Source: Saprospiraceae bacterium
GTDB taxonomy: Bacteria > Bacteroidota > Bacteroidia > Chitinophagales > Saprospiraceae
Length of the DNA: 64,000 nt
Direction: 5' to 3'
Assembly: GCA_016713025.1 (NCBI GenBank)
Contig: JADJPZ010000004.1
Coordinates: forward strand, 3,410,001-3,474,000
The notes below the pieces were generated by a model. The model did not search any database and was not told where the DNA came from. It saw only the letters and a list, made by a program, of their open reading frames with translations. The translations under genes were made by a program, and so were the position numbers. Positions within the stretch are counted from its first letter, which is position 1. Every line of letters begins with the position of its first letter. Shown here piece by piece: positions 44,432-54,183 of this stretch.

Positions 44432-47400
44432 ATGAAAAGATTGATAGTGATACTTGGGTGTCTATTCTGCCTTTTTGGCAATATGGCAGCTCAGACAACC
44501 ATAGAAGGAAAAGTCACAGATGCAAAAAATAATGAGTCCATCATATACGGAACTATAGCTCTGTACAGGGGTGGAGTATTGATCACTGGTACTGAAACAG
44601 ATGCTGATGGAAACTACTTCTTATCAGATGTTCAACCGGGTACTTATGATATGGAGGCAAGCTATGTAGGCTATACAACGCAAAGGCAGACTGGCATCAT
44701 AATAAAAGCTGGACGTACCAACAGAGTCAATTTTGTACTTACTGATGATGCAAATATTCTTGATTTGGGTATCGAGATCAAAGAATACAAAATACCACTG
44801 ATAGAAATAGATAATACAACGCAGGGTACAACAGTGACCGCTGAAAAAATCAGAGCCCTCCCGACAAAACAAGTAAATGCCATAGCTGCAACATCTGCCG
44901 GTATTTCTTCCAGAGATGGAGGTGATATATCAGTCAGAGGTTCCCGGTCCAATGAAACAGTGTATTTTTTGGACGGAGTAAGAGTGACAGGTAATCTCAT
45001 ACCTCAGTCAGAAATCGAGCAGTTGCAGGTGGTCATCGGAGGTATTGAAGCAAGATACGGAGATGTAACAGGAGGTGTGATCTCACTTACATCAAGGGGA
45101 CCGTCGAATAAAGTGACAGGTACTTTGGAGATGGAAAAATCAATGGATGGTTATGGTTATGGCTTATTGAGTGGAAATATAGCAGGCCCTATACTAAAAA
45201 ACAGTAAAAAGCAATCTATATTGGGGTACAGGTTTTCCGGACAATATAGAAGTGTGGATGACAATAACCCATCCGCTTTGGGAGTAAGACGCGCACCAGA
45301 AGATTTGATAAGAACTCTTGAAAAAATCCGGTATATAGTATCAGGCACTCAGTTTCCATCTTTAGAATTGGTGAGAACAGCTGAGTTAGGGCCTGTTTTC
45401 AAAGCAAGACCTAATGAAACAGACCGAGATATTGACCTTACCGGCAGATTGGATATACGAATTGCCAATAATATCGACATTCAGCTTTCGGGAAATTATA
45501 ATGATAGCAAAGACAGATTTACTCCAGGTACCGGATGGTCATTGCTCAATTGGGTCAATAACCCATATCAATATGCCAATACATTCAGGGGTAATTTCAG
45601 ACTGACACATAAGTATGGTAAACAAAGTACCGGGGAAGGGTCAGACAAAGCTTCAGGTGTTTTCAGAAATGGTTCTTACACTATCACCCTTGGATATCAG
45701 AAATCAAAGGCCAGAAATGAAGATGTACGCCATGAAAATAAATTGTTTGATTACGGATACTTTGGAAAAACAGGTAGAACCTGGCAACCTGTTTTTGGGT
45801 TTTTTGATCCAACAGACCCCAGAGTAGCCCGTGGCAGCATTTTCGGGCATCTTGGCTTCAGAGAAGTAATCGGAGAATACACCCTTAATCCTGACATAAA
45901 CCCTATACTCGGTTCCTACAATGCTATTTCAGGTGTGAATGTCAACGGCCTTCTGAACCAGAATATCAATACCGCATGGAATAATCTGTACTCAAATGTT
46001 GGTCAGGTGTATAATTCATTTAGTAAATCAGAAAATGACCTTTACAGCCTAAATCTTGTCACCGGATTTGACCTCTTTCCAGGTGGTTCGGACAAAGGAA
46101 GACATAATATTCAGTTAGGACTGATTTATGAACAAAGCATCAATAGAAATTGGGGACTTGCACCTTTTGATCTATGGAACCTTGCTGAAATTCAAGCCAA
46201 TGGACATATCAATGGTGTAGATACGATGAAAAGACTAAGAGATACATTAGTAAATATACCAGGTCTGGGATTTGACAGGGTATCTATATATCAAACCAAC
46301 CTAAATATTGAAGGGGACAATAAATTTTATAAAAGCGTCAGACAACTTATAAATAAGAGTGACAACGATTTTGTAAATGTGTGGGATATAGATCCGAGCC
46401 AGCTCAGATTGGATATGTTTTCAGCATCCGAGCTGATCAACAGGCAGGGATTGATCAATTATAGCGGATACGATTATCTGGGCAATAAACTCGGAACAGA
46501 CGTAAGATTTGAAGACTTTTTCAGTTTGAAAGATGCGGAAGGTAAGCGATCTTTTGTCGTTGCACCACAGCAACCTGTTTATGGGGCGTTTTTTATCCAG
46601 GACAAGTTTTCTTATAAAGACATCATTTTCAGATTGGGTATGAGGGTAGACTATTTTGATGCCAATACAAAGGTGTTGAGAGACCCTTATGCATTGTATG
46701 AAATTGAGTCTGCCAAGGATTATTATGCGAGAATTGGTCAAGAGAAACCTACCTCGGTGGGAGATGATTATAGTGTATATGTTGCTTCTGACGAATCAGA
46801 TGCTTTGGTAGCATTCAGGCAGGGAGATCAATGGTTCAGGCCAAATGGTACTGCCGTTTCCGGAGGTAATGTCATCTATCAGGGAGGGCTTGTATTTCCT
46901 TCTTATGTTGGTAAAATAAAAAATACTGAAAATTCCAGAGTGCTCAATATTCAGGATACTGAATTTGACCCCAATACATCGTTTGTAGATTACAAACCAC
47001 AGTTAAATTTTATGCCGAGGCTTGCGTTTTCATTTCCTATCAGCGATGATGCCGGTTTTTTTGCACACTATGATGTTTTGTACCAGCGACCTACTTCCAA
47101 TTCATTTGCATCAGCATTGGACTATTATTTTTTTGAAGATATCTCAAGGACCAATCCAAATGGTGCCGCATTGGACAATCCTAATCTAAGACCTATCAGA
47201 ACAGTGGACTATGAAGTAGGCTTCCAGCAAAAATTGTCAGAGTCTATGGCGATGAAGTTTTCTGCTTACTACAAAGAGATGAAAGACCTTATTCAGCAAA
47301 GAGTATTGGCAAATGTCGCTTCACCCTTAAACTCGTACAAACTATTTGATAATCTTGATTTTGGAACTGTCAAAGGATTTTCATTTTCTTTGGATCGTCG

Positions 47401-48073
47401 ACGTACCAACAACCTCGAAATCAATGCAACCTATACACTGCAGTTTGCAGACGGATCAGGGAGCGACGCCAACTCATCCAATGGGATCAACAATCGGGGA
47501 CCAATAAGAAACCTTATCCCGCTTTCATTTGACGAAAGACACCGATTTACTGTAGTGGCCGATTACAGATATGGTGCGGGAAAAGCCTACAATGGTCCGA
47601 AAATTGGAAAAGTTGCCTTGCTTGAAGATTTCGGAATGAACCTGACGATGTTTTTAGTATCGGGTCAGCCATATACACGCAATACAACCCCTCAGTCGTT
47701 TGGAGGCTCGGGTTTTGCAGGATCGATCAACGGAGCGAGACTTCCATGGAACTTTACCGCAGACCTGAATCTGCAAAAACGTTTTCCTGTCACTATTTCA
47801 AAAACAAACAATAAAAAGCTATACTTTAATGCTTACTTAAGGGTGCAAAATGTATTTGATATCAGAAATGTGGTAAACCTGTACAAATATTCAAATGATC
47901 CAGACAATGATGGGTTCCTGCAATCCAGCTTTGGACAAGACAGAATCAAAGGAGTGGAAGATACTGGCAGAGATGTGCAGGCTTTTTTAGATGCTTATTC
48001 CTGGAGGATGTTGGCACCAGGTAATTTTACTTTGCCGCGCAGGACATATGTTGGTGTAATAATGGATTTTTAA
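44432..48073 (+). CDS. TonB-dependent outer-membrane receptor with N-terminal carboxypeptidase-like domain
   Basis: About 1213 residues from the ATG at 44432 (the upstream frame would extend past the signal peptide MKRLIVILGCLFCLFGNMAA). After the signal come a CarboxypepD_reg-like domain (QTTIEGKVTDAKNNESIIYG, residues 22-110), the plug domain (ISVRGSRSNETVYFLDGVRV, near 180) and a large 22-strand barrel ending in the typical aromatic C-terminal strand (RRTYVGVIMDF). No SusD gene follows. Instead a giant secreted protein and a PorV-like barrel follow on the same strand, so the three likely form a transport or secretion unit. A TAATATTG box (44391-44398) just upstream may be the promoter. Confidence 0.9.
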   Translation: MKRLIVILGCLFCLFGNMAAQTTIEGKVTDAKNNESIIYGTIALYRGGVLITGTETDADGNYFLSDVQPGTYDMEASYVGYTTQRQTGIIIKAGRTNRVNFVLTDDANILDLGIEIKEYKIPLIEIDNTTQGTTVTAEKIRALPTKQVNAIAATSAGISSRDGGDISVRGSRSNETVYFLDGVRVTGNLIPQSEIEQLQVVIGGIEARYGDVTGGVISLTSRGPSNKVTGTLEMEKSMDGYGYGLLSGNIAGPILKNSKKQSILGYRFSGQYRSVDDNNPSALGVRRAPEDLIRTLEKIRYIVSGTQFPSLELVRTAELGPVFKARPNETDRDIDLTGRLDIRIANNIDIQLSGNYNDSKDRFTPGTGWSLLNWVNNPYQYANTFRGNFRLTHKYGKQSTGEGSDKASGVFRNGSYTITLGYQKSKARNEDVRHENKLFDYGYFGKTGRTWQPVFGFFDPTDPRVARGSIFGHLGFREVIGEYTLNPDINPILGSYNAISGVNVNGLLNQNINTAWNNLYSNVGQVYNSFSKSENDLYSLNLVTGFDLFPGGSDKGRHNIQLGLIYEQSINRNWGLAPFDLWNLAEIQANGHINGVDTMKRLRDTLVNIPGLGFDRVSIYQTNLNIEGDNKFYKSVRQLINKSDNDFVNVWDIDPSQLRLDMFSASELINRQGLINYSGYDYLGNKLGTDVRFEDFFSLKDAEGKRSFVVAPQQPVYGAFFIQDKFSYKDIIFRLGMRVDYFDANTKVLRDPYALYEIESAKDYYARIGQEKPTSVGDDYSVYVASDESDALVAFRQGDQWFRPNGTAVSGGNVIYQGGLVFPSYVGKIKNTENSRVLNIQDTEFDPNTSFVDYKPQLNFMPRLAFSFPISDDAGFFAHYDVLYQRPTSNSFASALDYYFFEDISRTNPNGAALDNPNLRPIRTVDYEVGFQQKLSESMAMKFSAYYKEMKDLIQQRVLANVASPLNSYKLFDNLDFGTVKGFSFSLDRRRTNNLEINATYTLQFADGSGSDANSSNGINNRGPIRNLIPLSFDERHRFTVVADYRYGAGKAYNGPKIGKVALLEDFGMNLTMFLVSGQPYTRNTTPQSFGGSGFAGSINGARLPWNFTADLNLQKRFPVTISKTNNKKLYFNAYLRVQNVFDIRNVVNLYKYSNDPDNDGFLQSSFGQDRIKGVEDTGRDVQAFLDAYSWRMLAPGNFTLPRRTYVGVIMDF

Positions 48074-48091
48074 GATTAAAAACAGAAAATC

Positions 48092-51000
48092 ATGATTTTA
48101 AGATTTTTAATAGTTTTAATGCTTTTTGGAGGTATTCAGCATCATATGGATGCCAGAAAACCGGATAATATCGACGCTAATAAAAATACTTCAGAAGTTA
48201 CAAACTGGAGAGCAGCTTGTGTCAGACCTACCAAGCAGATAGAAATGCAGGTAAATAACGTCAGAGCCCGCTTACTGACTGGAGGAGATATATGGTCTGA
48301 AGCTCAGTACATCGTACCCAAACCCGCACCTGGTCAATTGCCTGTATCTGCACTTTATGCAGGTGGTGTGTGGATAGGTGGAGTAGATCGTGCCGGCAAT
48401 ATTAAGCTTTCTGGTGTCACGTACCGATCTTTGGGGTATGACTTTTTTGCAGGACCACTGGACATCAACGGGACTACAGAGCAGGTTCAGTGTCAGAATT
48501 GGGACAGGTTTTTTACAGTGAAAGGAAATAGTGTCAGAAATCATTACAATAATATTTTAAAAGCAAAAGAAACAGGTACAAAAATTGTTTGTGATTCAGT
48601 ACCTGAAGATGTGCTTTATTGGCCGGGACAGGGAAACCCATACTGGCGTGATAAATTTACCTTTAATCTTCCGGACCAACCATTAGGAGCTTACTGGGAT
48701 GATGATCAGGATGGTGTTTATGACCCTTGCAAGGGTGATTTTCCATTGATTGACATCAGAGGGTGCGAACCTGACAATATCTCAGAAGCCAAAGAACTCA
48801 TACCTGACGAAATGGTATTCTGGATCTATAATGACAATGGAGGACCACAATCTTTGTCAGGTCCACAGTCCATCCAAATGGAAGTGCAGGTACAGTCATT
48901 TGCATACTCCACCAATGATGAGATCAATGATATGACTTTCTACAGATATAAGCTGATCAATAAAGCCAATGAAGATCTCGTCGATTGTTATTTTTCCATG
49001 TGGATTGACCCGGATTTGGGTTGCTATCAGGATGATCTCATAGGATGTGATGTATCCCGGTCACTGGCCTACGTATATAATCAGGATGCAGTAGATGGAA
49101 GTAACGGCACAGCTTGCGAAGGCACCAATACTTATGGTACAGAAATTCCTATACTTGGCATGGACTATTTCAGGGGACCGCTTGGACCAAAAGTTTTTAA
49201 GAAAGGATCAGACGGCAAACCCTTACGCGATGCAAATGGAAATAAAATCCTGCAGGAACCCAAACCATTCACCGGCGAGCAGGATACACTTGTAGAGTTG
49301 GGTATGACATCATTTACTTATGCAGAAAACTGTGGCATAGGTTCACCACCGACAGCTACATGTGATCCCCAGAGAGGACGCGAGAATGGTTTTTACAATT
49401 ATATCAGAGGACTTTGGGCTGATGGAACACCGGTAACATTCGGAGGTACAGGATATAATCCCGGCAGCAGAGACACAGTCAGGTTTGCCTATCCTGATGA
49501 TCCAAATAATAACAGAGGCTGGTCTATGTGTACAGTGCCCGGCTTAGCATTTGGGGACAGAAGGACTATGCAGGCTACAGGACCACTGTTACTACAGCCG
49601 GGAGCCACCAATGAGCTGATCATAGGGGTAGTATATGTTCCGGATATAGACTATCCTTGTCCTGATATAACGAGACTCAAGTTTGCTGACGACATAGCAC
49701 AAGCCTTATTTGACAATTGTTTTGATATCACTGACGGACCCGACGCACCCGATATCACGGCGGTAGAATTGGACAGAGAGCTGATCCTCATGCTATCCAA
49801 TGAGCCTAATTCTAATAATTTCAATGAGTCTTACAATGAAATAGATTTGCAGGCACCCAGAGATGTAGACAACAAATACAAGTTTGAAGGCTATAAAGTA
49901 TTCCAGCTTGCCAACGCAAGTGTCACAGCTCAGGAACTCAATGATGTCTCGAAATCAAGGATCGTAGCGCAGGTGGATATAAAAAATGGGGTAAAAGAGA
50001 TATACAATTGGTCAGGACAGTCCAACCCTATTGACCCGATCTTCGGGCAACCAGTCTGGACACCATCCAAGCAAGTTTCGGGTGAAGACAGAGGATTAAG
50101 AACAACGTTCAGAGTGACTGAAGACCAATTTGCTCTGGGAGACAGGAAGTTGGTCAACCATAAACAATACCATTTTCTGGTACTTGCATATGCTCATAAT
50201 AATTGGAAAACCTTTGATAATAAATCCGGAGAAGGCCAGAGACGCCCGTACCTTGAAGGGCGAGGTAATGTAGGCGGACCAGAAAAAAGAGCATATACGC
50301 TGGTACCCAGACCTATAGTATACGAAAATCTGAACGCTGCATACGGCGAAGGACCTATTGTGACCAGAATTTCAGGAGAAGGAAATCCAGGCAAATTTCT
50401 GGATATTGACAGCACGATGTATGACCTTATTTTCAACAATCAGCATAAAGGCAGGATTGTTTACAAAAATGGTGCCGGACCTATCGATGCCAAAGTCATA
50501 GATCCTCTTAGGGTAAAGGATGGAAAATACCGGCTCGAAATAAGTGGTACCTTTGATTACTCAAGAAGTATCTGCGGATATGATAATAATTCGAAGTGGA
50601 CCTTGACTGATGTCGGAAAAAACAGAGTTCTGCTTAAAGACAGATTGTTGTCAGAAGTGAAAGAGTATATCATCAATGAGCTCGGTATATCTGTCACCGT
50701 GGGCAACGGAGACGATCCCGGCAATACCCGTACAGGAACAAATGGTGGTGTTGGTGCTACATTAGTGTACAAAGATGCCGCAGGTCCGCGTTGGTTCAAT
50801 GCGATCAGAGATGGAGGTATCATTCAGTCAAATGCTCAGGGCAATGTCTCACTTCCATTCCTTGATTTTGTGCGTAATGGATTCAACCAGGATCCTGCCG
50901 CTGCACTATCAAAAATGGGTAATGGATTTTTTGTACCGTTCTTATCCACCAGATTTGAGTCCGATCCTGACCTGACATTTTATCTCAGCCCGGCAGCGCG

Positions 51001-52165
51001 TGATTTTCAGGCTGTGATGACCAATGCCACCAATAATTCTATCAGGTATCGTGACCTCAACAATGTGGACATCGTTTTTACCAAGGATGTCACTAAGTGG
51101 AGCAAATGTATAGTAGTAGAAACAGCTACCAATGATTATATAACAAATAATTTGCCCACTATCGATAATACCAGGAATTTTGAAGTACGAAGGACACCAT
51201 CGATCGATCAGACTGGTAAAGCACTCAATGACGGTACATTCGGATTCAGTTATTTCCCGGGATACGCCATAGATGTAGAGACGGGTAAGAGATTGAATAT
51301 TTTCTTTGGAGAGAACAGTGTATTTTCAGGAGCCAACTCCAATATACTTGATGGTCAAAAGCCTATTGGCGGGGATTTGATATTCAATCCATCTGCACAG
51401 ATCATAGCCGACAATGTACAGGACTTCAGAGCAGCGGTGATGGGTGGTCAGCATTACATATATGTGACAAGACAAGAGTATGACGGGTGCAAATCTCTTG
51501 AATCCAAATTAAAGAAGGGTTCAGGAACACTTACAAAAGCTAAAGCCGGGCCTGCTGTCACCTGGGTTTCATTTCCCATAGGTATAGCGAGTGCGCCTAT
51601 GACTACCATTGATAAAGGTTTGATCCCTAATGACCTCATTGTAAAACTCAGAGTTGGCAATCCATATGGTGAATCCCGCAAATTCAATATCGAACTGGAA
51701 AGAAATTGTGAAACCGACGCTGACCGACCAGTGTATGAGTTTGAGTTTAGAGGGAAGGAGTCCAAGTCATTGCTCACTCAGGAAGAATATCAAGGGGCCC
51801 TATCTACTGTAAATGTGGTGCCGAACCCTTATTATGCTTACAGCGCTTATGAGACTTCACAGTTTACCAATGTCATTAAGATCACTAATCTGCCTGCAAA
51901 AGCAACGGTGACTATCTACAGTATAGATGGAAGTTTCATCAGACAATACAATCGGGATGAAAGAGGAGCTATTCTGTCAGGATCCAACAGACCTACTTCT
52001 ACAACACAGGTATTTCCGGATCTGGAGTGGGATATGAAAAACTTTAAAGATGTGCCTGTAGCGAGTGGAGTATATCTTATACATATTGTGGCTCCTGAGT
52101 ACGGAGAAGAACGGACCATTAAGTGGTTTGGTATAGGAAGAAAATTTGATCCAAGTGGTTTATAA
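48092..52165 (+). CDS. Very large secreted protein with a C-terminal sorting-like domain
   Basis: 1357 residues. The N-terminal signal peptide (MILRFLIVLMLFGGIQHHMDA) precedes a long strand-rich body with no family I recognise; it contains a calcium-loop-like WDDDQDGVYDPCKGDFP near 215 and several Cys pairs. The C-terminal 110 residues read VNVVPNPYYAYSAYE, ITNLPAKATVTIYSIDG, VASGVYLIHIVAPEYGE: the PNP plus GxxV.IY...G...SGVY.. pattern of type IX secretion system C-terminal (type A-like) domains. It lies 18 bp after the TonB receptor gene. It is probably exported by T9SS and anchored or released at the cell surface; its substrate is unknown. Confidence 0.78.
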   Translation: MILRFLIVLMLFGGIQHHMDARKPDNIDANKNTSEVTNWRAACVRPTKQIEMQVNNVRARLLTGGDIWSEAQYIVPKPAPGQLPVSALYAGGVWIGGVDRAGNIKLSGVTYRSLGYDFFAGPLDINGTTEQVQCQNWDRFFTVKGNSVRNHYNNILKAKETGTKIVCDSVPEDVLYWPGQGNPYWRDKFTFNLPDQPLGAYWDDDQDGVYDPCKGDFPLIDIRGCEPDNISEAKELIPDEMVFWIYNDNGGPQSLSGPQSIQMEVQVQSFAYSTNDEINDMTFYRYKLINKANEDLVDCYFSMWIDPDLGCYQDDLIGCDVSRSLAYVYNQDAVDGSNGTACEGTNTYGTEIPILGMDYFRGPLGPKVFKKGSDGKPLRDANGNKILQEPKPFTGEQDTLVELGMTSFTYAENCGIGSPPTATCDPQRGRENGFYNYIRGLWADGTPVTFGGTGYNPGSRDTVRFAYPDDPNNNRGWSMCTVPGLAFGDRRTMQATGPLLLQPGATNELIIGVVYVPDIDYPCPDITRLKFADDIAQALFDNCFDITDGPDAPDITAVELDRELILMLSNEPNSNNFNESYNEIDLQAPRDVDNKYKFEGYKVFQLANASVTAQELNDVSKSRIVAQVDIKNGVKEIYNWSGQSNPIDPIFGQPVWTPSKQVSGEDRGLRTTFRVTEDQFALGDRKLVNHKQYHFLVLAYAHNNWKTFDNKSGEGQRRPYLEGRGNVGGPEKRAYTLVPRPIVYENLNAAYGEGPIVTRISGEGNPGKFLDIDSTMYDLIFNNQHKGRIVYKNGAGPIDAKVIDPLRVKDGKYRLEISGTFDYSRSICGYDNNSKWTLTDVGKNRVLLKDRLLSEVKEYIINELGISVTVGNGDDPGNTRTGTNGGVGATLVYKDAAGPRWFNAIRDGGIIQSNAQGNVSLPFLDFVRNGFNQDPAAALSKMGNGFFVPFLSTRFESDPDLTFYLSPAARDFQAVMTNATNNSIRYRDLNNVDIVFTKDVTKWSKCIVVETATNDYITNNLPTIDNTRNFEVRRTPSIDQTGKALNDGTFGFSYFPGYAIDVETGKRLNIFFGENSVFSGANSNILDGQKPIGGDLIFNPSAQIIADNVQDFRAAVMGGQHYIYVTRQEYDGCKSLESKLKKGSGTLTKAKAGPAVTWVSFPIGIASAPMTTIDKGLIPNDLIVKLRVGNPYGESRKFNIELERNCETDADRPVYEFEFRGKESKSLLTQEEYQGALSTVNVVPNPYYAYSAYETSQFTNVIKITNLPAKATVTIYSIDGSFIRQYNRDERGAILSGSNRPTSTTQVFPDLEWDMKNFKDVPVASGVYLIHIVAPEYGEERTIKWFGIGRKFDPSGL

Positions 52166-52169
52166 GCTT

Positions 52170-52226
52170 AGAGTATGTAATAAACTTTTATGTTTGAGCG
52201 AAAGTGAGAAAATTTAAACATACTCT
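52170..52226. repeat. Minimal AGAGTATGTTTAAA-family element, 57 bp
   Basis: AGAGTATGT...ATGTTTGAGCGAAAGTGAG...TTTAAACATACTCT. It is almost only the two ends of the element at 9615-9949. It lies inside the operon between the secreted-protein gene and the PorV-like gene, where it would form a strong hairpin in the message. Confidence 0.7.
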
Positions 52227-52261
52227 TATAATATTTTAAGGAAAACAACAAAATAAAAACC

Positions 52262-53314
52262 ATGCTACATAGAATAAGCGCCATATTTTCACTCATGTTA
52301 TTAGTGATAGGAAATGCTGTGGCCGGTAATCCGGATCGGCAAGGTCAGGCTGGTGCAGCAGAATTGCTCATGAATCCGTGGGGAAGAAGTGCAGGATTAC
52401 ATTCCATGAGTACATCCTCAGCTGTGGGTGTAGAGGCTATGAGAATAAACATAGCTGGATTAAGCAGAATCAGAAATATAGAAATCGGGGTATCCCATAG
52501 CAGACTTTTCAGTGGATCAGGCATGAATCTTATCAGTGGGGCGCTTGGGTTCAAGATGGGCAAAGCCGGTGCCTTGGGTATAGAATTAGTTTCGCTTGAT
52601 TTTGGTCAGATACCTGTGACAACAGTCAATCAACCCGGTGGTACCGGTGGTTTCCTTTCTCCAAGTTTTGTACAGATTGCTTTAGGCTATAGCTATACCT
52701 ATGCCAATAAAATTTCAGTAGGCATGTTAGCTCGATTAGTAAACGAGGGTATACAGGATGTGACTGCAACAGGTATTGCTATTGATGCTGGTGTACAGTA
52801 TGTCTCAGGACCAAAAGATAATTTTAAATTGGGTATATCGTTGCGTAATGTCGGATCACCTATGCAGTTCGGTGGAGAAGGATTATCTGTCAAAAATTCA
52901 AATATTGATCCTGCAGGTGGTGTAGTTTATGAACTGACGTACGATGCCCGAGCTGCAAGCTTTGAGTTACCTTCCATGCTGAATATGGGTGTTTCATATG
53001 ATGTGTATTTCGGGGAAAAGAATTTTCTGAGAAGTATGGTCAATTTTACATCCAATGCATTTTCCAAAGATCAGATAGGAGCTGGAATGGAGTTCAGCAT
53101 TCAGGACCTTGTAGTATTCAGAGCTGCATATAAGCATGATTTAGGTAGTGCTACTATTGAGTCAAGAAATATTTATTCCGGATTTTCAGCAGGTGCGTCT
53201 ATTGAGAGTTCACTTACTAAAGGTGGACCAAATAATTTTGGAATAGATTATGCATACAGAACCACCAATCCTTTTAAAGGGAGCCATAATCTGACTCTTC
53301 GTTTTTCATTCTGA
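52262..53314 (+). CDS. PorV/PorQ-like outer-membrane beta-barrel protein
   Basis: 350 residues with a signal peptide (residues 1-22). The N-terminal motif GQAGAAELLMNPWGRSAGLH followed by MRINIAGLSRI and alternating strands (IEIGVSHSRLFSG, GALGIELVSLDFGQIP, NFGIDYAYRT) fit the PorV/PorQ family of 14-strand barrels. In T9SS, PorV carries cargo from the translocon to the attachment complex. Its position right after a gene for a T9SS-type cargo suggests a dedicated shuttle. The final Phe and alternating pattern are typical of outer-membrane barrels. Confidence 0.82.
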   Translation: MLHRISAIFSLMLLVIGNAVAGNPDRQGQAGAAELLMNPWGRSAGLHSMSTSSAVGVEAMRINIAGLSRIRNIEIGVSHSRLFSGSGMNLISGALGFKMGKAGALGIELVSLDFGQIPVTTVNQPGGTGGFLSPSFVQIALGYSYTYANKISVGMLARLVNEGIQDVTATGIAIDAGVQYVSGPKDNFKLGISLRNVGSPMQFGGEGLSVKNSNIDPAGGVVYELTYDARAASFELPSMLNMGVSYDVYFGEKNFLRSMVNFTSNAFSKDQIGAGMEFSIQDLVVFRAAYKHDLGSATIESRNIYSGFSAGASIESSLTKGGPNNFGIDYAYRTTNPFKGSHNLTLRFSF

Positions 53315-53345
53315 TGATACAGATTGTTGTTAGCACAAGAATATA

Positions 53346-53927
53346 AGAGTATGTTTAAATTTTTATTGCCTTAAAATCAACATATTATGAATCTGACTTC
53401 AAAATAACCGCCTTATTTAGAGTTTGCTGAATATATTATATGTTGCTGAATTTCAATATTTTATTCAATTATAATTTTACACAAGTGCAAGGCTTTTTGA
53501 TTTATTGTGAGTAAAACCTTAGCACTTTGATTTAACATTGTCCTATGCGGACGGCAGTCACTTTTTTGCATCTTTTGCTCTCACATATTCCTTTGGAATG
53601 CTTACCCAGAAAAAAAGTAAAAAAAAACGCTAGTTCAAAAAAAGGCGATTGCGAAGCAACGTTCTCTCTCATGTCAAAATGCTTTTTCTATTGCCTTGAT
53701 TATCTGTCCTTTACATCAAATATTTATCATTGGCAATAGACGCACTTTTGACATTCCTTTCACTATCGCTTGTTTTTTGAACAATTAATCACACCAATAG
53801 CATTATGAAAATTGAGTGATGCTACTTTTTCAGCAGACCCTATTTAGTTCACTAAATGCGTTGATTATTTTATCGCCATAACCATAATCTATTGATTTAC
53901 AACTAAGAAAAATTTTAAACATACTCT
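53346..53927. repeat. AGAGTATGTTTAAA-family element carrying a nested insertion
   Basis: 582 bp. The outer parts (53346-53420 and 53841-53927) match the element at 7436-7590. A 420-bp segment (53421-53840) has been inserted, flanked by a 7-bp direct repeat TATTTAG (53414-53420 and 53841-53847). The insert has imperfect inverted ends GTTTGCTGAA/TTTCAGCAGAC and no credible gene; a 64-codon frame (53545-53739) lies in it but is low-complexity and Lys/Ser rich. This fills most of the 869-bp gap 53315-54183. Confidence 0.75.
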
Positions 53928-53990
53928 AAGATATTGACAAACTCAAACTGAAAGTGAGCTTTTATTCCATCAGAGTGGATTAAAATAAAC

Positions 53991-53998
53991 TAATTTTG
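53991..53998 (+). promoter_or_regulatory. Candidate -7 promoter box (TAATTTTG) of greA
   Basis: TAnnTTTG match about 185 bp before the greA start. No clear TTTG lies at the right distance upstream. If used, it gives a long leader that includes the hairpin at 54111-54160. Confidence 0.4.
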
Positions 53999-54110
53999 CT
54001 ATGTAACCTTCAAGAGTAGAACATATTTAGACCTTAGAAAAAAAAATAATTTAACCACTTGAAACTTTTTTAACGTTATCATCGTTATTATTCTTTACGT
54101 GATATTTTTA

Positions 54111-54160
54111 AAACAAACGTTTTCAATGAAGTGATCTTGAAAACGTTTGTTTTTTATTTT
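54111..54160 (+). terminator. Strong Rho-independent terminator in the greA leader
   Basis: A perfect 15-bp stem (AAACAAACGTTTTCA / TGAAAACGTTTGTTT) with a 12-base loop, followed by TTTATTTT. It ends 23 bp before the greA ATG, so it would stop most transcripts starting upstream and make a short leader RNA. It could also simply end transcription from the left. Confidence 0.8.
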
Positions 54161-54183
54161 AATAATAGCATAAAAAACATTGT

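Noticed and set aside
53545..53739. Small gene of 64 codons inside the nested element
   Set aside because: It is Lys/Ser-rich low-complexity sequence in a non-coding repeat, with no start context.
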